A stretch of 64,000 nt of DNA from Pseudomonadota bacterium. Its GTDB lineage: Bacteria > Pseudomonadota > Alphaproteobacteria > Rhizobiales > Xanthobacteraceae. Below, piece by piece: positions 56,529-64,000 of the stretch (the stretch's first letter is position 1; every line of letters begins with the position of its first letter). Position numbers and translations under genes: made by a program. Under the pieces are notes generated by a model. That model was given only the letters and a program-made list of their open reading frames with translations. It did not search any database and was not told where the DNA came from. The DNA lies in contig CAUJJN010000382.1 of NCBI GenBank assembly GCA_963204905.1, positions 1 through 64,000 on the forward strand, in the 5' to 3' direction.

Positions 56529-58543
56529 CGGCGGCCCTGCTCAACAAGCATTCGGTGCGGTTTCGCCTTTTGGCGATCGCACTCTTGCCGATGCTCGTCA
56601 TCCTGCCGCTGCTTCTCGGCATCAGCATCCATCGCTGGAACGCGAAATTCGACGCGGCATTGACGTCCAAGGCCTATGACGACCTGACCATCGCCAGACA
56701 GTACCTGGCGCGGATCCTTGACAACACCCAAAGCCGTCTCGATGCCTCGGTTCAATCGGCGCGGTTCCAATCGATCCTCGCCACCTCCGCCGCAGCGCCT
56801 GCTCCGCTTGGCAATTTTCTGCAAGAGACAGCGACAGCACACGCGCTGAGTTTTCTCTACATCGTGGACAGTAACGGCAAGGTCGTGGCGAGTAACTATC
56901 CCATGGCGGCCGCGCCACGCGCGGATTGGCCGGTCATCACCGCGGCGCTCGGGGGAGCCGCTCGCACGGCGATCGACGTGTTTCAACCCATCGAGCTCGC
57001 CAAATTCTCGAACGACCTTGTCCGGCAGGCGTACGTCGACATCGTCGTGACGGAGCGGAGCCTGCCCACGACCAGAACCCAGGAAACCCGGGGCCTGGTG
57101 CTCCAGTCGGCCGTCCCGTTTGATTTGCCTGACGGCGCGCATGCCGCGTTGGTCGGCGGTATCCTCCTCAATCACAATCTGGGCTTCGTCGACAGGATCA
57201 ACGATCTGATCTTCTCCGAGAGGGGTCTGCCGGAAGGAAGCAAGGGGACCGTCACTCTGTTTCTCGACGATGTGCGCATCAGCACGAATGTCCTCATGTT
57301 CGAGGGGAAGCGCGCTATCGGCACGCGCGTCTCAACCGAAGTCCGAAACGCAGTGCTCGGTCGGGGCCAGATCTGGCTAGACAGCGCCTTCGTCGTCAAT
57401 GACTGGTATGTTTCTGCCTATGAGCCGCTGCTCGACAGCCATGATCGCCGCGTCGGCATGCTTTATGCCGGATATCTCGAGATGCCGTTCACGCAGGCCA
57501 AACGCCAGACGGTGATCGAAATCGCGCTCGCCTTCTTGCTTGCGGTGATCGCCACCGTACCCTTGTTCCTGAAATGGGCCGCGGCGATCTTTCAGCCGCT
57601 GGAGCGCATGACGGACACGATCTCCCAGGTTGAAGGCGGCAAACTGGATGCCCGCACCGGGCCGGTGCCTGGAACGGACGAGCTCACGCGTGTTGCTGTT
57701 CAACTCGACCGGATGCTCGATCGGCTCGGCGAGCAGGACCTGGAGCTCAGGGCCGCGAACCAGACGCTCAATCAGCGTGTCGAGGAGCGGACCAGCAAGC
57801 TCGTACAGGCCAATCGACAATTGGAAACGACGACCAAGCAGCTCATCATGTCTGAGAAATTGGCCACGATCGGCGAGATCACCGCGGGTGTGGCGCACGA
57901 AATAAACAATCCGATCGCGGTGATGCAGGGCAATCTGGAGATCATCAAGGATCTGATGGGCCCGAAAGCGGAGGAGGCAAAGACCGAGTTTCGGCTGATC
58001 GACGAGCAGATGAGCCGGGTGAGCGAGATCGTGACGCGCTTGCTTCAGTTTGCCAAGCCGCAGGAATATGTCGGCTATACGGACCAGTATGACCCCGGGA
58101 CCGTCGTCACGGACACGCTGCCGCTCGTGAAACATCTGCTGAACAAGACGACGATATCGGTCGAAAGGGACTTTCGCGCGACACGATTGGTGACGATGAA
58201 CAGGACCGAGCTGCAGCAGGTTGTCGTCAATCTGCTGGTCAACGCGATCCACGCGATGGCGAAAGGTGGTCGTCTGACGGTGCGGACCTGCGATCGCGAC
58301 GACGGTGCGCGTTACGGCATCGCGATCGAGGTCATCGACACCGGAAGCGGCATGTCGCCCGAGGTAAAGCAGCGAATTTTCGATCCGTTCTTCTCGACCA
58401 AGCAGCGAGAAGGCACGGGTCTTGGGCTTTCTATCAGCCAGATGCTGGTGACCCGCCAAGGGGGCAAGATCACGGTCAAAAGCGAGCGCGGCAAGGGTAC
58501 GGCGTTCACGGTCTGGTTGCCGTCGGTCGACTTATCGCGCTGA
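56507..58543 (+). CDS. Membrane sensor histidine kinase, partner of the sigma-54 regulator
   Basis: 678 residues. Transmembrane helix about 20-40, a large periplasmic sensor of about 290 residues (Cache-like size), second helix TVIEIALAFLLAVIATVPLF (about 333-352), HAMP linker, coiled coil, H-box ITAGVAHEINNPIAVMQG (His about 463), N-box QQVVVNLLVNAIHAMAKGG, G1 DTGSGMSPE and G2 GTGLGLSIS. The start lies inside the regulator gene in another frame (22-bp overlap), implying coupled translation. The large outer domain suggests it senses a periplasmic small molecule or envelope state. Confidence 0.93.
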   Translation: MRKLAVLTAALLNKHSVRFRLLAIALLPMLVILPLLLGISIHRWNAKFDAALTSKAYDDLTIARQYLARILDNTQSRLDASVQSARFQSILATSAAAPAPLGNFLQETATAHALSFLYIVDSNGKVVASNYPMAAAPRADWPVITAALGGAARTAIDVFQPIELAKFSNDLVRQAYVDIVVTERSLPTTRTQETRGLVLQSAVPFDLPDGAHAALVGGILLNHNLGFVDRINDLIFSERGLPEGSKGTVTLFLDDVRISTNVLMFEGKRAIGTRVSTEVRNAVLGRGQIWLDSAFVVNDWYVSAYEPLLDSHDRRVGMLYAGYLEMPFTQAKRQTVIEIALAFLLAVIATVPLFLKWAAAIFQPLERMTDTISQVEGGKLDARTGPVPGTDELTRVAVQLDRMLDRLGEQDLELRAANQTLNQRVEERTSKLVQANRQLETTTKQLIMSEKLATIGEITAGVAHEINNPIAVMQGNLEIIKDLMGPKAEEAKTEFRLIDEQMSRVSEIVTRLLQFAKPQEYVGYTDQYDPGTVVTDTLPLVKHLLNKTTISVERDFRATRLVTMNRTELQQVVVNLLVNAIHAMAKGGRLTVRTCDRDDGARYGIAIEVIDTGSGMSPEVKQRIFDPFFSTKQREGTGLGLSISQMLVTRQGGKITVKSERGKGTAFTVWLPSVDLSR

Positions 58544-58550
58544 CGGAACG

Positions 58551-58652
58551 GGACATTTCGTCTTTTGTGGACGACACATTGTCCTCCGTCGGACCGAAGC
58601 ACGCGGCCACGGCATTGATTTACGGGAACATTCGGTCTGGCATGCGGGTTGC
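58551..58652 (+). promoter_or_regulatory. P5: paired activator sites and sigma-54 promoter of the 58715 operon
   Basis: GGACATTTCGTCT (58551-58563) and CGACACATTGTCC (58572-58584), centres 21 bp apart; promoter TGGCATGCGGGTTGC (58638-58652), GG beginning 55 bp after the right site. It lies directly after the kinase stop. Confidence 0.83.
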
Positions 58653-58714
58653 TTTAAGTTAGGTCGATAGACAACACGGATCAGCGTCGCAAATCATCGG
58701 AAGGAGACCACATA

Positions 58715-58912
58715 ATGTCTCGTCATCACGGCAAGATGCCGCCCGTTCCACCGGCCAATCGCAGTTCGAAAGGCGTGGGTGGCGCCCCCGACGCCAAGCA
58801 GGATACGTCGTCGAAAAAGCGCGAGGACAATGACGCCGAACAGGGCGAGACGGCGAACATTCGCGAGAACACCACCAATGCTGGTTACTTCCGCGGTCGG
58901 CGGGTCAAGTAA
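58715..58912 (+). CDS. Small hydrophilic protein of unknown function
   Basis: 65 residues, Lys/Asp/Glu/Asn-rich, no hydrophobic segment; ending QGETANIRENTTNAGYFRGR, a pattern that recurs in short conserved proteins of Rhizobiales as far as I recall. AAGGAGA precedes the ATG. First gene after P5. Likely disordered; function unknown. Confidence 0.75.
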   Translation: MSRHHGKMPPVPPANRSSKGVGGAPDAKQDTSSKKREDNDAEQGETANIRENTTNAGYFRGRRVK

Positions 58913-58983
58913 GCCGGCCAAGTGAACTGTCGCTGACCGGCATGAGCCATCGGCCATCCGCGTAAATAACAAGGAGTTCCGAG

Positions 58984-59373
58984 ATGACCGTCGTCACTAT
59001 TGCGCAGCTTTCAAAGGATTTGCAGGCATCGGCGCAGTCGGTCATCGATCGGGCGGGGCTTATTCCGCAATCGCCCGATCAGGGTCTGAGCGCCAACGAT
59101 CTGCTGTCCTGTCTCCTTCAGACGTCGATCCCTATGGCGGCCTTTCTGCGCAACAATAGTCTTTACACCGACGACGACGGCTTGCACTTCGATCTGGCCC
59201 GCTTTCCGGCGATACAGGCCGTCGCCAGCCAGATCATTGCCGAATACCAGGCTGGCAATCGCGACGATCTCTGGCAGAAATACGATCTTCAAACGGACGA
59301 GGATGCCGACACGAATGGCGGGTATATTTTGACGGCGCTTGCCACGCTGGAGATACTTTACGGTCCGCGCTAA
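58984..59373 (+). CDS. Hypothetical protein in the P5 operon
   Basis: 129 residues, AAGGAG 8 bp before the ATG. Acidic, mostly helical, soluble (SANDLLSCLLQTSIPMAAFL, PAIQAVASQIIAEYQAGNRD). No family recognised. It follows the 65-residue protein by 71 bp and is probably co-transcribed with it and with the phosphatase. Confidence 0.75.
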   Translation: MTVVTIAQLSKDLQASAQSVIDRAGLIPQSPDQGLSANDLLSCLLQTSIPMAAFLRNNSLYTDDDGLHFDLARFPAIQAVASQIIAEYQAGNRDDLWQKYDLQTDEDADTNGGYILTALATLEILYGPR

Positions 59374-59452
59374 TCCAGGGCCTACGGCGAGCGCAGACTT
59401 TGTGGAAGTGGATGTGTTGTCCTCGGTCCGCTGGGCCGCAACCGGCGAGGGA

Positions 59453-60082
59453 ATGTTGAGCAAAGACCATGTAACGACGCCGAAGACGGTGATGATCATC
59501 CGGCACGGTGAGAAGCTTGGCGATCCTGGCGACGACAAGGACGCGGGGTCTAGTCTGTCCGCACACGGCGCGGCGCGCGCGGCCGCGTTGCCGAGCCTTT
59601 TCCTGCCACCCGCCATGAGCCGTGAGTGTGTGCTGGAACACGATTCCCACGTGGGGCTGACGGCCACCTATGTGGCCGGCAAGGTGCCCAAAGGTGCCGC
59701 GCGGTTTCCTGTGCCGGACTTCCTCTTCTCGACTGCGCACTCGCCGAAAAGCAAACGTCCGAGGCAGACCATCACGCCGCTCGCCGCTGCACTCGGATTG
59801 CCGATCAACCACGATTACAGCGACGACAAGAAGGACATCGACGCGCTCGCCACTCTGCTCCGGACCTCGCACTATGCCGGCAAAACCGTCCTGATCTGCT
59901 GGCATCACGGCACCATATCGAACCTCGCGACTGCGCTCGGCGCCACCGGTGCCACGCCCTGGGCCCCAACAGTGTTCGATCGGGTGTGGGTCATCCACTA
60001 TGATGCGGCACGCGCCATCCGCCAATTCGGCCAGGAACTTCTGTTCGGCGATGAAACAAACGTGCCTACCGCCCCTTGGTGA
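59453..60082 (+). CDS. Histidine phosphatase superfamily protein
   Basis: 209 residues from the ATG at 59453; the frame is open to 59339 but the fold begins at TVMIIRHGEKLG. The phospho-acceptor RHG motif (IIRHGEK) and the second catalytic His in ICWHHGTISN are present. The family covers phosphoglycerate mutases, SixA-type phosphohistidine phosphatases and others; substrate unknown. A protein or small-phosphate phosphatase in a stress operon could be a SixA-like brake on phosphorelay signalling, but that is speculation. Confidence 0.8.
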   Translation: MLSKDHVTTPKTVMIIRHGEKLGDPGDDKDAGSSLSAHGAARAAALPSLFLPPAMSRECVLEHDSHVGLTATYVAGKVPKGAARFPVPDFLFSTAHSPKSKRPRQTITPLAAALGLPINHDYSDDKKDIDALATLLRTSHYAGKTVLICWHHGTISNLATALGATGATPWAPTVFDRVWVIHYDAARAIRQFGQELLFGDETNVPTAPW

Positions 60083-60176
60083 TGCGCGTTCGGAATGAGC
60101 GGGCCCGTGGCGACCACGGCCCGCGGCGGATACTTTCGCTGGCCGTCTACCCCGGCAGCTTCTGCACCAAGGTCTT

Positions 60177-60280
60177 GGACATTTTGTCCGTCAACGAACC
60201 GACAACATGTCCAAGTGGCAGCGACGTCTTTCGGGTAATTGATTGATATTTCAAGCCATACGATCTGGCACAGCTGTTGC
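60177..60280 (+). promoter_or_regulatory. P6: paired activator sites and sigma-54 promoter of the DUF2171 genes
   Basis: GGACATTTTGTCC (60177-60189, a near-ideal half pair) and CGACAACATGTCC (60200-60212), centres 23 bp apart; promoter TGGCACAGCTGTTGC (60266-60280), GG beginning 55 bp after the right site. Confidence 0.87.
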
Positions 60281-60291
60281 TCTGTAGATAA

Positions 60292-60671
60292 GCTACGGTA
60301 ACGCGTCTGCATTGCCGGCCGCTCCTGCAATCCAGCGATCGGCTCCTCTATGCCGAGCACGTGAGTGCCGAAAACGGTAGACCGCCGTTTCGGGCGGCGT
60401 GTCCAGCACGTTTCGTTAGGCGAAAACGATGGTGATGTGTGGCGAAATGTCAGGTCATTCAGGCAATGGCGAACCGCGCGAGAACGCACGTAAGGTCGAA
60501 GGTTCAATATCTCGGCAGGAAAAACGGTCTCACCTTCAACGGGAAGACAACGCCAACGTTGGGCGAGGGGGATGAAATTGTCGCCGTCTGAGGATGGTAT
60601 GGGATCTGATTGACGATATCGCGAAGATCGCCGCGCCGAAATGGAATCGCACCAGCCGATGAGGCATGACG
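60292..60671 (+). other. Long leader before the DUF2171 genes, with a possible 48-codon frame
   Basis: About 380 nt separate the predicted start of transcription from the first DUF2171 gene. A 48-codon frame (60429-60575) encodes a charged peptide with no recognised family and no clear ribosome binding site; I leave it as possible only. Otherwise nothing is seen. Confidence 0.35.
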
Positions 60672-60920
60672 ATGAAGGATAAGATCAAGGAGAACATGGA
60701 GGTCGTTGGATTCGAGGGCGGCCATCTTGGTGTCGTCGACTGCGTCGAAGGGGATCGGATCAAGCTCAAGAAGCGGGACGGCGATCACGGGAAGCAAGAC
60801 AAGCATCACCACTATATTAGTCTTGATCTTGTGAATGATATCCAAAACCATAAGGTTCGGCTTTGCTGCGACGCTGACATCGACGCGCTCTTCGAGGGCA
60901 CAGGTCGGATCGACCGGTGA
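60672..60920 (+). CDS. DUF2171 family small protein
   Basis: 82 residues; start at 60672 because GAGG stands 7 bp upstream (60666 is too close). The PRC-barrel-like DUF2171 pattern is present: ENMEVVGFEGGHLGVVDCVE, GDRIKLKKRDG and HHHYISLDLV. Function unknown; the beta-barrel fold often binds RNA or proteins. Paralogue of the next gene. Confidence 0.85.
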   Translation: MKDKIKENMEVVGFEGGHLGVVDCVEGDRIKLKKRDGDHGKQDKHHHYISLDLVNDIQNHKVRLCCDADIDALFEGTGRIDR

Positions 60921-60989
60921 AATATCGCTCGCTCACGGCGGTCGCCTGGACCATCGCTCACAACTTAAGAAGCACGAAAGGAACATGAT

Positions 60990-61247
60990 ATGATGGCGAA
61001 CAACATCAAAGAAGGTATGGAGATCATCGGCGCGGACGGCGTTCATGTCGGCACCGTCGATCGGGTCGAAGGCGACCGAATCAAGCTCTCCAAGAAAGAC
61101 AGTTTCGGCACCCACGCAGGCCACCACCACTACATCGAGCTCGGTTTCGTTGCCGGTGTCGAGGGCACCAAGGTGCGGCTGTCGGCAAATGCCGATATCG
61201 CGGTGACGTTGGAAGAAGAACCGTCGGGCCGTCCGGTCAACCTGTAG
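60990..61247 (+). CDS. DUF2171 family small protein
   Basis: 85 residues; AAAGGA lies before two adjacent ATGs (60990 and 60993). It shares with its neighbour IKEGMEIIGADGVHVGTVDR, GDRIKLSKKD and HHHYIELGFV, so the two arose by tandem duplication. Behind P6. Function unknown. Confidence 0.87.
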   Translation: MMANNIKEGMEIIGADGVHVGTVDRVEGDRIKLSKKDSFGTHAGHHHYIELGFVAGVEGTKVRLSANADIAVTLEEEPSGRPVNL

Positions 61248-61313
61248 CAACAAGTCGATGCCCAGCGGCGCGCGGCCGGGCACCGATGCGGACTCGCATC
61301 ACCCGCGCACTAT

Positions 61314-61419
61314 GGACATGTTGTCATGAGCCCCATGTACAGCATGTCTGCGCGGGTGCCCGATTATTCAACCTAGCCTATTGATCGCGATAGGAACTCA
61401 AACTGACGCGTCGGTTTCT
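61314..61419 (+). promoter_or_regulatory. P7: paired activator sites with a degenerate sigma-54 promoter, formate dehydrogenase operon
   Basis: GGACATGTTGTCA (61314-61326) and GTACAGCATGTCT (61337-61349), centres 23 bp apart. A weak -24/-12 match, TGACGCGTCGGTTTCT (61404-61419), lies 55-56 bp further on, at the spacing seen at the good promoters. The second base of GG and the G of TTGC are changed, so activity may be low. Confidence 0.6.
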
Positions 61420-61460
61420 CATTCATGAGCAAGACGTGTGATCATTGGAGATAAAGGACG

Positions 61461-61655
61461 ATGCAGGAATACGATCTCTACATCAATGTGAAGAAGCCGG
61501 CGATTGGCCTTTACGTCAAAAAGGGTGCGAGCCTTCCTGATATCGCCGACAAGTCGGACTGGGTGTTCGACGGAACCTCGGCCCAAGATCTTCTGCCGCC
61601 GAGCGTCATCGAAGGGGTCAACGCCTTCGGTCACGCTTTTCGCGACATGGATTGA
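61461..61655 (+). CDS. Small protein of unknown function before formate dehydrogenase
   Basis: 64 residues, ATG at 61461 after AAAGGA. Acidic, no membrane segment (QEYDLYINVKKPAIGLYVKK, PSVIEGVNAFGHAFRD). I do not recognise a family. It lies 51 bp before the formate dehydrogenase and is probably its operon partner. Confidence 0.7.
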   Translation: MQEYDLYINVKKPAIGLYVKKGASLPDIADKSDWVFDGTSAQDLLPPSVIEGVNAFGHAFRDMD

Positions 61656-61706
61656 GCCGGACAGCGCGCGCAAGCGCCTGAAGGAAGGGGAGAGAGGATT
61701 GACCAC

Positions 61707-62867
61707 ATGGCAACCGTATTGTGCGTGCTCTATCCCGATCCGACCACCGGCTATCCGCCGCATTATGCGCGCGACGAGATTCCCCTGATCGCGGACTACG
61801 CCGACGGGCAATCCCTGCCAAGACCTCGGGGGCCGCTCGGCTTCCGTCCTGGCGAGCTCATTGGCTGCGTTTCAGGAGAACTCGGTCTCAGGCACGTCCT
61901 GGAGAAGGCTGGTCACAAGCTCATCGTGACCAGCGACAAGGAGGGGCCCGGCTCGGAATTCGAGCGATGGCTTCCAGAGGCCGATGTCGTGATCTCCCAG
62001 CCTTTCTGGCCGGCCTATCTCACCGCCGAGCGCATTGCCAGGGCACCCAGACTGAAGCTTGCAGTGACCGCAGGGATCGGCTCCGATCACGTCGACCTCG
62101 CTGCGGCCGCGGCCGCCGGTATCACGGTCGCGGAGGTGACCGGTTCGAATTGCGTCAGCGTCGCCGAGCACGTTGTCATGATGGTGCTGGCGCTGGTCCG
62201 CAACTACCTGCCCTCACACGCGATATCAGTTACCGGTGGCTGGAACATCGCCGATTGCGTCGCCCGCAGTTACGACCTTGAGGGAATGCACTTCGGCACG
62301 ATCGGCGCCGGCCGGATCGGTCTCGCGGTGTTACGACGGCTGAAGCCGTTCGATGTACCTTTGCACTATACCCAGCGTCACCGGCTCGCGGCCGAGACCG
62401 AAGCCGAACTCGGCCTGACCTTTCATCCGGATGTCTCGTCGCTGGTGCGCGCCGTCGACATCGTCAATCTCCAACTGCCGCTCTACCCCGCGACCGAAGG
62501 GCTATTCAACGACGCCATGTTCTCGACGATGAAGCGCGGCGCGTATCTCATCAACACGGCACGAGGGCGGCTGGTCGAACGCGACGCGGTCGTGCGAGCT
62601 CTGGAAAGTGGTCATATCGCGGGCTATGCCGGCGACGTCTGGTTCCCTCAACCCGCACCAGTCAATCATCCCTGGCGCACGATGCCCTTCAACGGCATGA
62701 CGCCTCACATTGCCGGCACGTCGCTGTCCGCGCAGGCGCGTTATGCAGCAGGCACCCTAGAAATACTGCAGGACTTCTTTGACGGCACGCCCATCCCGGA
62801 CGATTATTTGATCGTCGACGGCGGGCGACTCGCCGGTACCGGTGCGAAATCTTATGGGCTGACCTGA
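61707..62867 (+). CDS. fdh: NAD-dependent formate dehydrogenase
   Basis: 386 residues of the D-2-hydroxyacid dehydrogenase fold, closely resembling the metal-free Pseudomonas 101-type enzyme: VSGELGLRHVLEKAGHKLIV, TSDKEGPGSEFERWLPEADV, GIGSDHVDL, Rossmann GTIGAGRIGLAVLRRLKPF, catalytic Arg286 in NTARGRLV and His334 in TPHIAGTSLSAQ, formate-binding Asn in VTGSNCVSVAEHV. It oxidises formate to CO2, giving NADH. Sigma-54/stress control is unusual for this enzyme and suggests a role in supplying NADH or removing formate under stress. Confidence 0.94.
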   Translation: MATVLCVLYPDPTTGYPPHYARDEIPLIADYADGQSLPRPRGPLGFRPGELIGCVSGELGLRHVLEKAGHKLIVTSDKEGPGSEFERWLPEADVVISQPFWPAYLTAERIARAPRLKLAVTAGIGSDHVDLAAAAAAGITVAEVTGSNCVSVAEHVVMMVLALVRNYLPSHAISVTGGWNIADCVARSYDLEGMHFGTIGAGRIGLAVLRRLKPFDVPLHYTQRHRLAAETEAELGLTFHPDVSSLVRAVDIVNLQLPLYPATEGLFNDAMFSTMKRGAYLINTARGRLVERDAVVRALESGHIAGYAGDVWFPQPAPVNHPWRTMPFNGMTPHIAGTSLSAQARYAAGTLEILQDFFDGTPIPDDYLIVDGGRLAGTGAKSYGLT

Positions 62868-62956
62868 TGCCGATCGATTGCAGCCGTTTTGGAGAAGGCC
62901 GGCCAGGACTTAAGCCGAGACGAAATATTCCCTAGCGGGAAATCATGGAGTTCTGA

Positions 62957-64000
62957 GTGCCATCAATTGTTTCTCAATCTGTCGTCGCAAAGCTGACCCG
63001 CGCGGCGATCTTCATTGTCGTCAAGATCAATGCGGGCAAGGAGCCCGAGACGGCTGTTCGCGGTCTTTGCGCCGATCTGTCCTCCCTGGTACGCGGTGCC
63101 GGATTTCGACGCCTGAACGGACAGCTTTCCTGCGTAACCGGGTTTGGAACGGAGGCATGGGACAGGTTGTTCGGCGCTCCGCGGCCGAAGGAATTGCACG
63201 CCTTTCGCGAGATTCGCGGCGTGCATACCGCCGTATCGACGCCGGGCGACATTCTTTTCCATATTCGCGCCAGCAGCATGGATCAGTGCTTTGAACTGGC
63301 GAGCAACATCATGGGGCGGCTATCCGGCTATGTTTCGGTTGTCGACGAAGTTCATGGCTTCAAGTTCTTCGACGATCGCGATCTGCTCGGCTTTGTAGAC
63401 GGAACCGAGAATCCGGTCGACCAAGCCGCAGCGTCGGCAACACTCATCGGCAGCGAAGATCCGGAATTCGCCGGGGGCAGCTATGTCATCGTGCAGAAAT
63501 ATCTGCATGACCTCGAGCGCTGGAACAAGGTTCCCGTCGAGGAGCAGGAGAATATCATCGGCCGTCACAAGCTGTCCGATATCGAGCAGCGCGACGCCGA
63601 CAAGAAGCCTTATGCACATAACGTGCTCACCAACATCGAGGAGAACGGCGAGCAACTGCAAATCCTGCGCGATAACATGCCATTCGGCGAAATCGGTAAA
63701 GGCGAGTTCGGCACCTATTTTATCGGCTTCGCCTGTTCGCCATCACGCATCGAGAAGATCCTGGAGAACATGTTCGTCGGCAATCCGCCTGGCACATACG
63801 ATCATATTCTCGATTTCAGCCGAGCGGTGACCGGCTGTCTGTTCTTCGTGCCGACGTCGACCTTTCTCGACGCCGTCTCCGATACCGCTCCCGCCGATAC
63901 CTCGCCTGACATCGGCGATGCGGCCCCGGGTCCGGATCTTTCCGATCTGCAGGAAGCACCGGCGAAACACATGAGCGTCATTGACGCCTCACTGGGAATT
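62957..64000 (+). CDS. DyP-type (B class) haem peroxidase, encapsulin cargo candidate, partial
   Basis: 348 codons in frame to the window edge, GTG start. DyP motifs: GFVDGTENP with the catalytic Asp148, proximal His221 in KPYAHNV, distal Arg238 and Asn240 in ILRDNMPFG, and the final LDFSRAVTGCLFFVPT core. After residue about 305 comes a Pro/Asp-rich linker and HMSVIDASLGI at the very end of the window. LGI(GSL) is the consensus of the peptide that targets DyP into encapsulin shells, so the stop lies just beyond 64000. It follows the formate dehydrogenase by 89 bp and is probably in the P7 operon. Function: hydrogen-peroxide-dependent oxidation inside a protein compartment. Confidence 0.9.
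   Translation, partial: MPSIVSQSVVAKLTRAAIFIVVKINAGKEPETAVRGLCADLSSLVRGAGFRRLNGQLSCVTGFGTEAWDRLFGAPRPKELHAFREIRGVHTAVSTPGDILFHIRASSMDQCFELASNIMGRLSGYVSVVDEVHGFKFFDDRDLLGFVDGTENPVDQAAASATLIGSEDPEFAGGSYVIVQKYLHDLERWNKVPVEEQENIIGRHKLSDIEQRDADKKPYAHNVLTNIEENGEQLQILRDNMPFGEIGKGEFGTYFIGFACSPSRIEKILENMFVGNPPGTYDHILDFSRAVTGCLFFVPTSTFLDAVSDTAPADTSPDIGDAAPGPDLSDLQEAPAKHMSVIDASLGI

Overview
The window looks like chromosomal DNA from a GC-rich, metabolically versatile alphaproteobacterium of the Bradyrhizobium / Rhodopseudomonas / Afipia kind. The reasons are codon use, many Liv-type ABC transporters next to CoA-dependent catabolic genes, a DUF992 protein, a CCA-encoding tRNA and the style of the small stress proteins. 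This assignment is inference from gene content; no rRNA is present. I see no CRISPR array, prophage or intact insertion sequence.

Region 1 (1-4.3 kb) is an acyl-CoA module: the start of an acyl-CoA carboxylase, an acyl-CoA dehydrogenase, a TetR repressor, a MaoC hydratase and an acyl-CoA synthetase. Two near-identical 20-bp operator candidates lie in front of its outer promoters. Region 2 (4.4-18.7 kb) is an aromatic catabolic cluster: two-component flavin monooxygenase and flavin reductase, extradiol dioxygenase, HpaE-like semialdehyde dehydrogenase, two RidA proteins, an amidohydrolase, a frameshifted cyclase-family gene, a complete Liv transporter with a LivM-LivG fusion, and two Crp/Fnr regulators. 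Region 3 (18.7-29.9 kb) is a second, tightly overlapping operon: alpha/beta hydrolase, amidohydrolase, complete Liv transporter, acetamidase/formamidase, DUF1989 protein and a LigA/LigB-type dioxygenase, with a divergent GntR regulator. A tRNA-Met and about 0.85 kb of gene-free DNA follow. Region 4 (31.4-42.7 kb) has every enzyme type of the R. palustris alicyclic-acid route (AliA-, AliB-, BadK-, BadH- and BadI-like), plus an AtuA-like protein, a class III CoA transferase, an orphan binding protein and a TetR regulator. An 18-bp palindrome is repeated at both ends of that cluster.

Region 5 (43-64 kb) is different in kind: a stress island. It holds CsbD, a cardiolipin synthase-like protein, an AtpI-like protein, a YdeP-type molybdopterin oxidoreductase, GrpE, DnaK, a CbpA-type DnaJ, CbpM, a sigma-54 response regulator with its histidine kinase, several small unknown proteins, a histidine phosphatase, two DUF2171 proteins, NAD-formate dehydrogenase and a DyP-type peroxidase. 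Seven intergenic regions carry the same paired 13-bp inverted repeat (consensus GGACA-N3-TGTCC, twice, 21-23 bp apart). Five of these pairs are followed, 54-55 bp downstream, by an excellent -24/-12 sigma-54 promoter, and a sixth by a degenerate one. The simplest reading is a local regulon: the kinase/regulator pair at 55.1-58.5 kb switches on chaperones, formate oxidation, envelope and small stress proteins together. The last gene ends at the window edge in a tail reading DASLGI, the start of an encapsulin cargo-loading peptide, so an encapsulin shell gene is predicted just outside the window.
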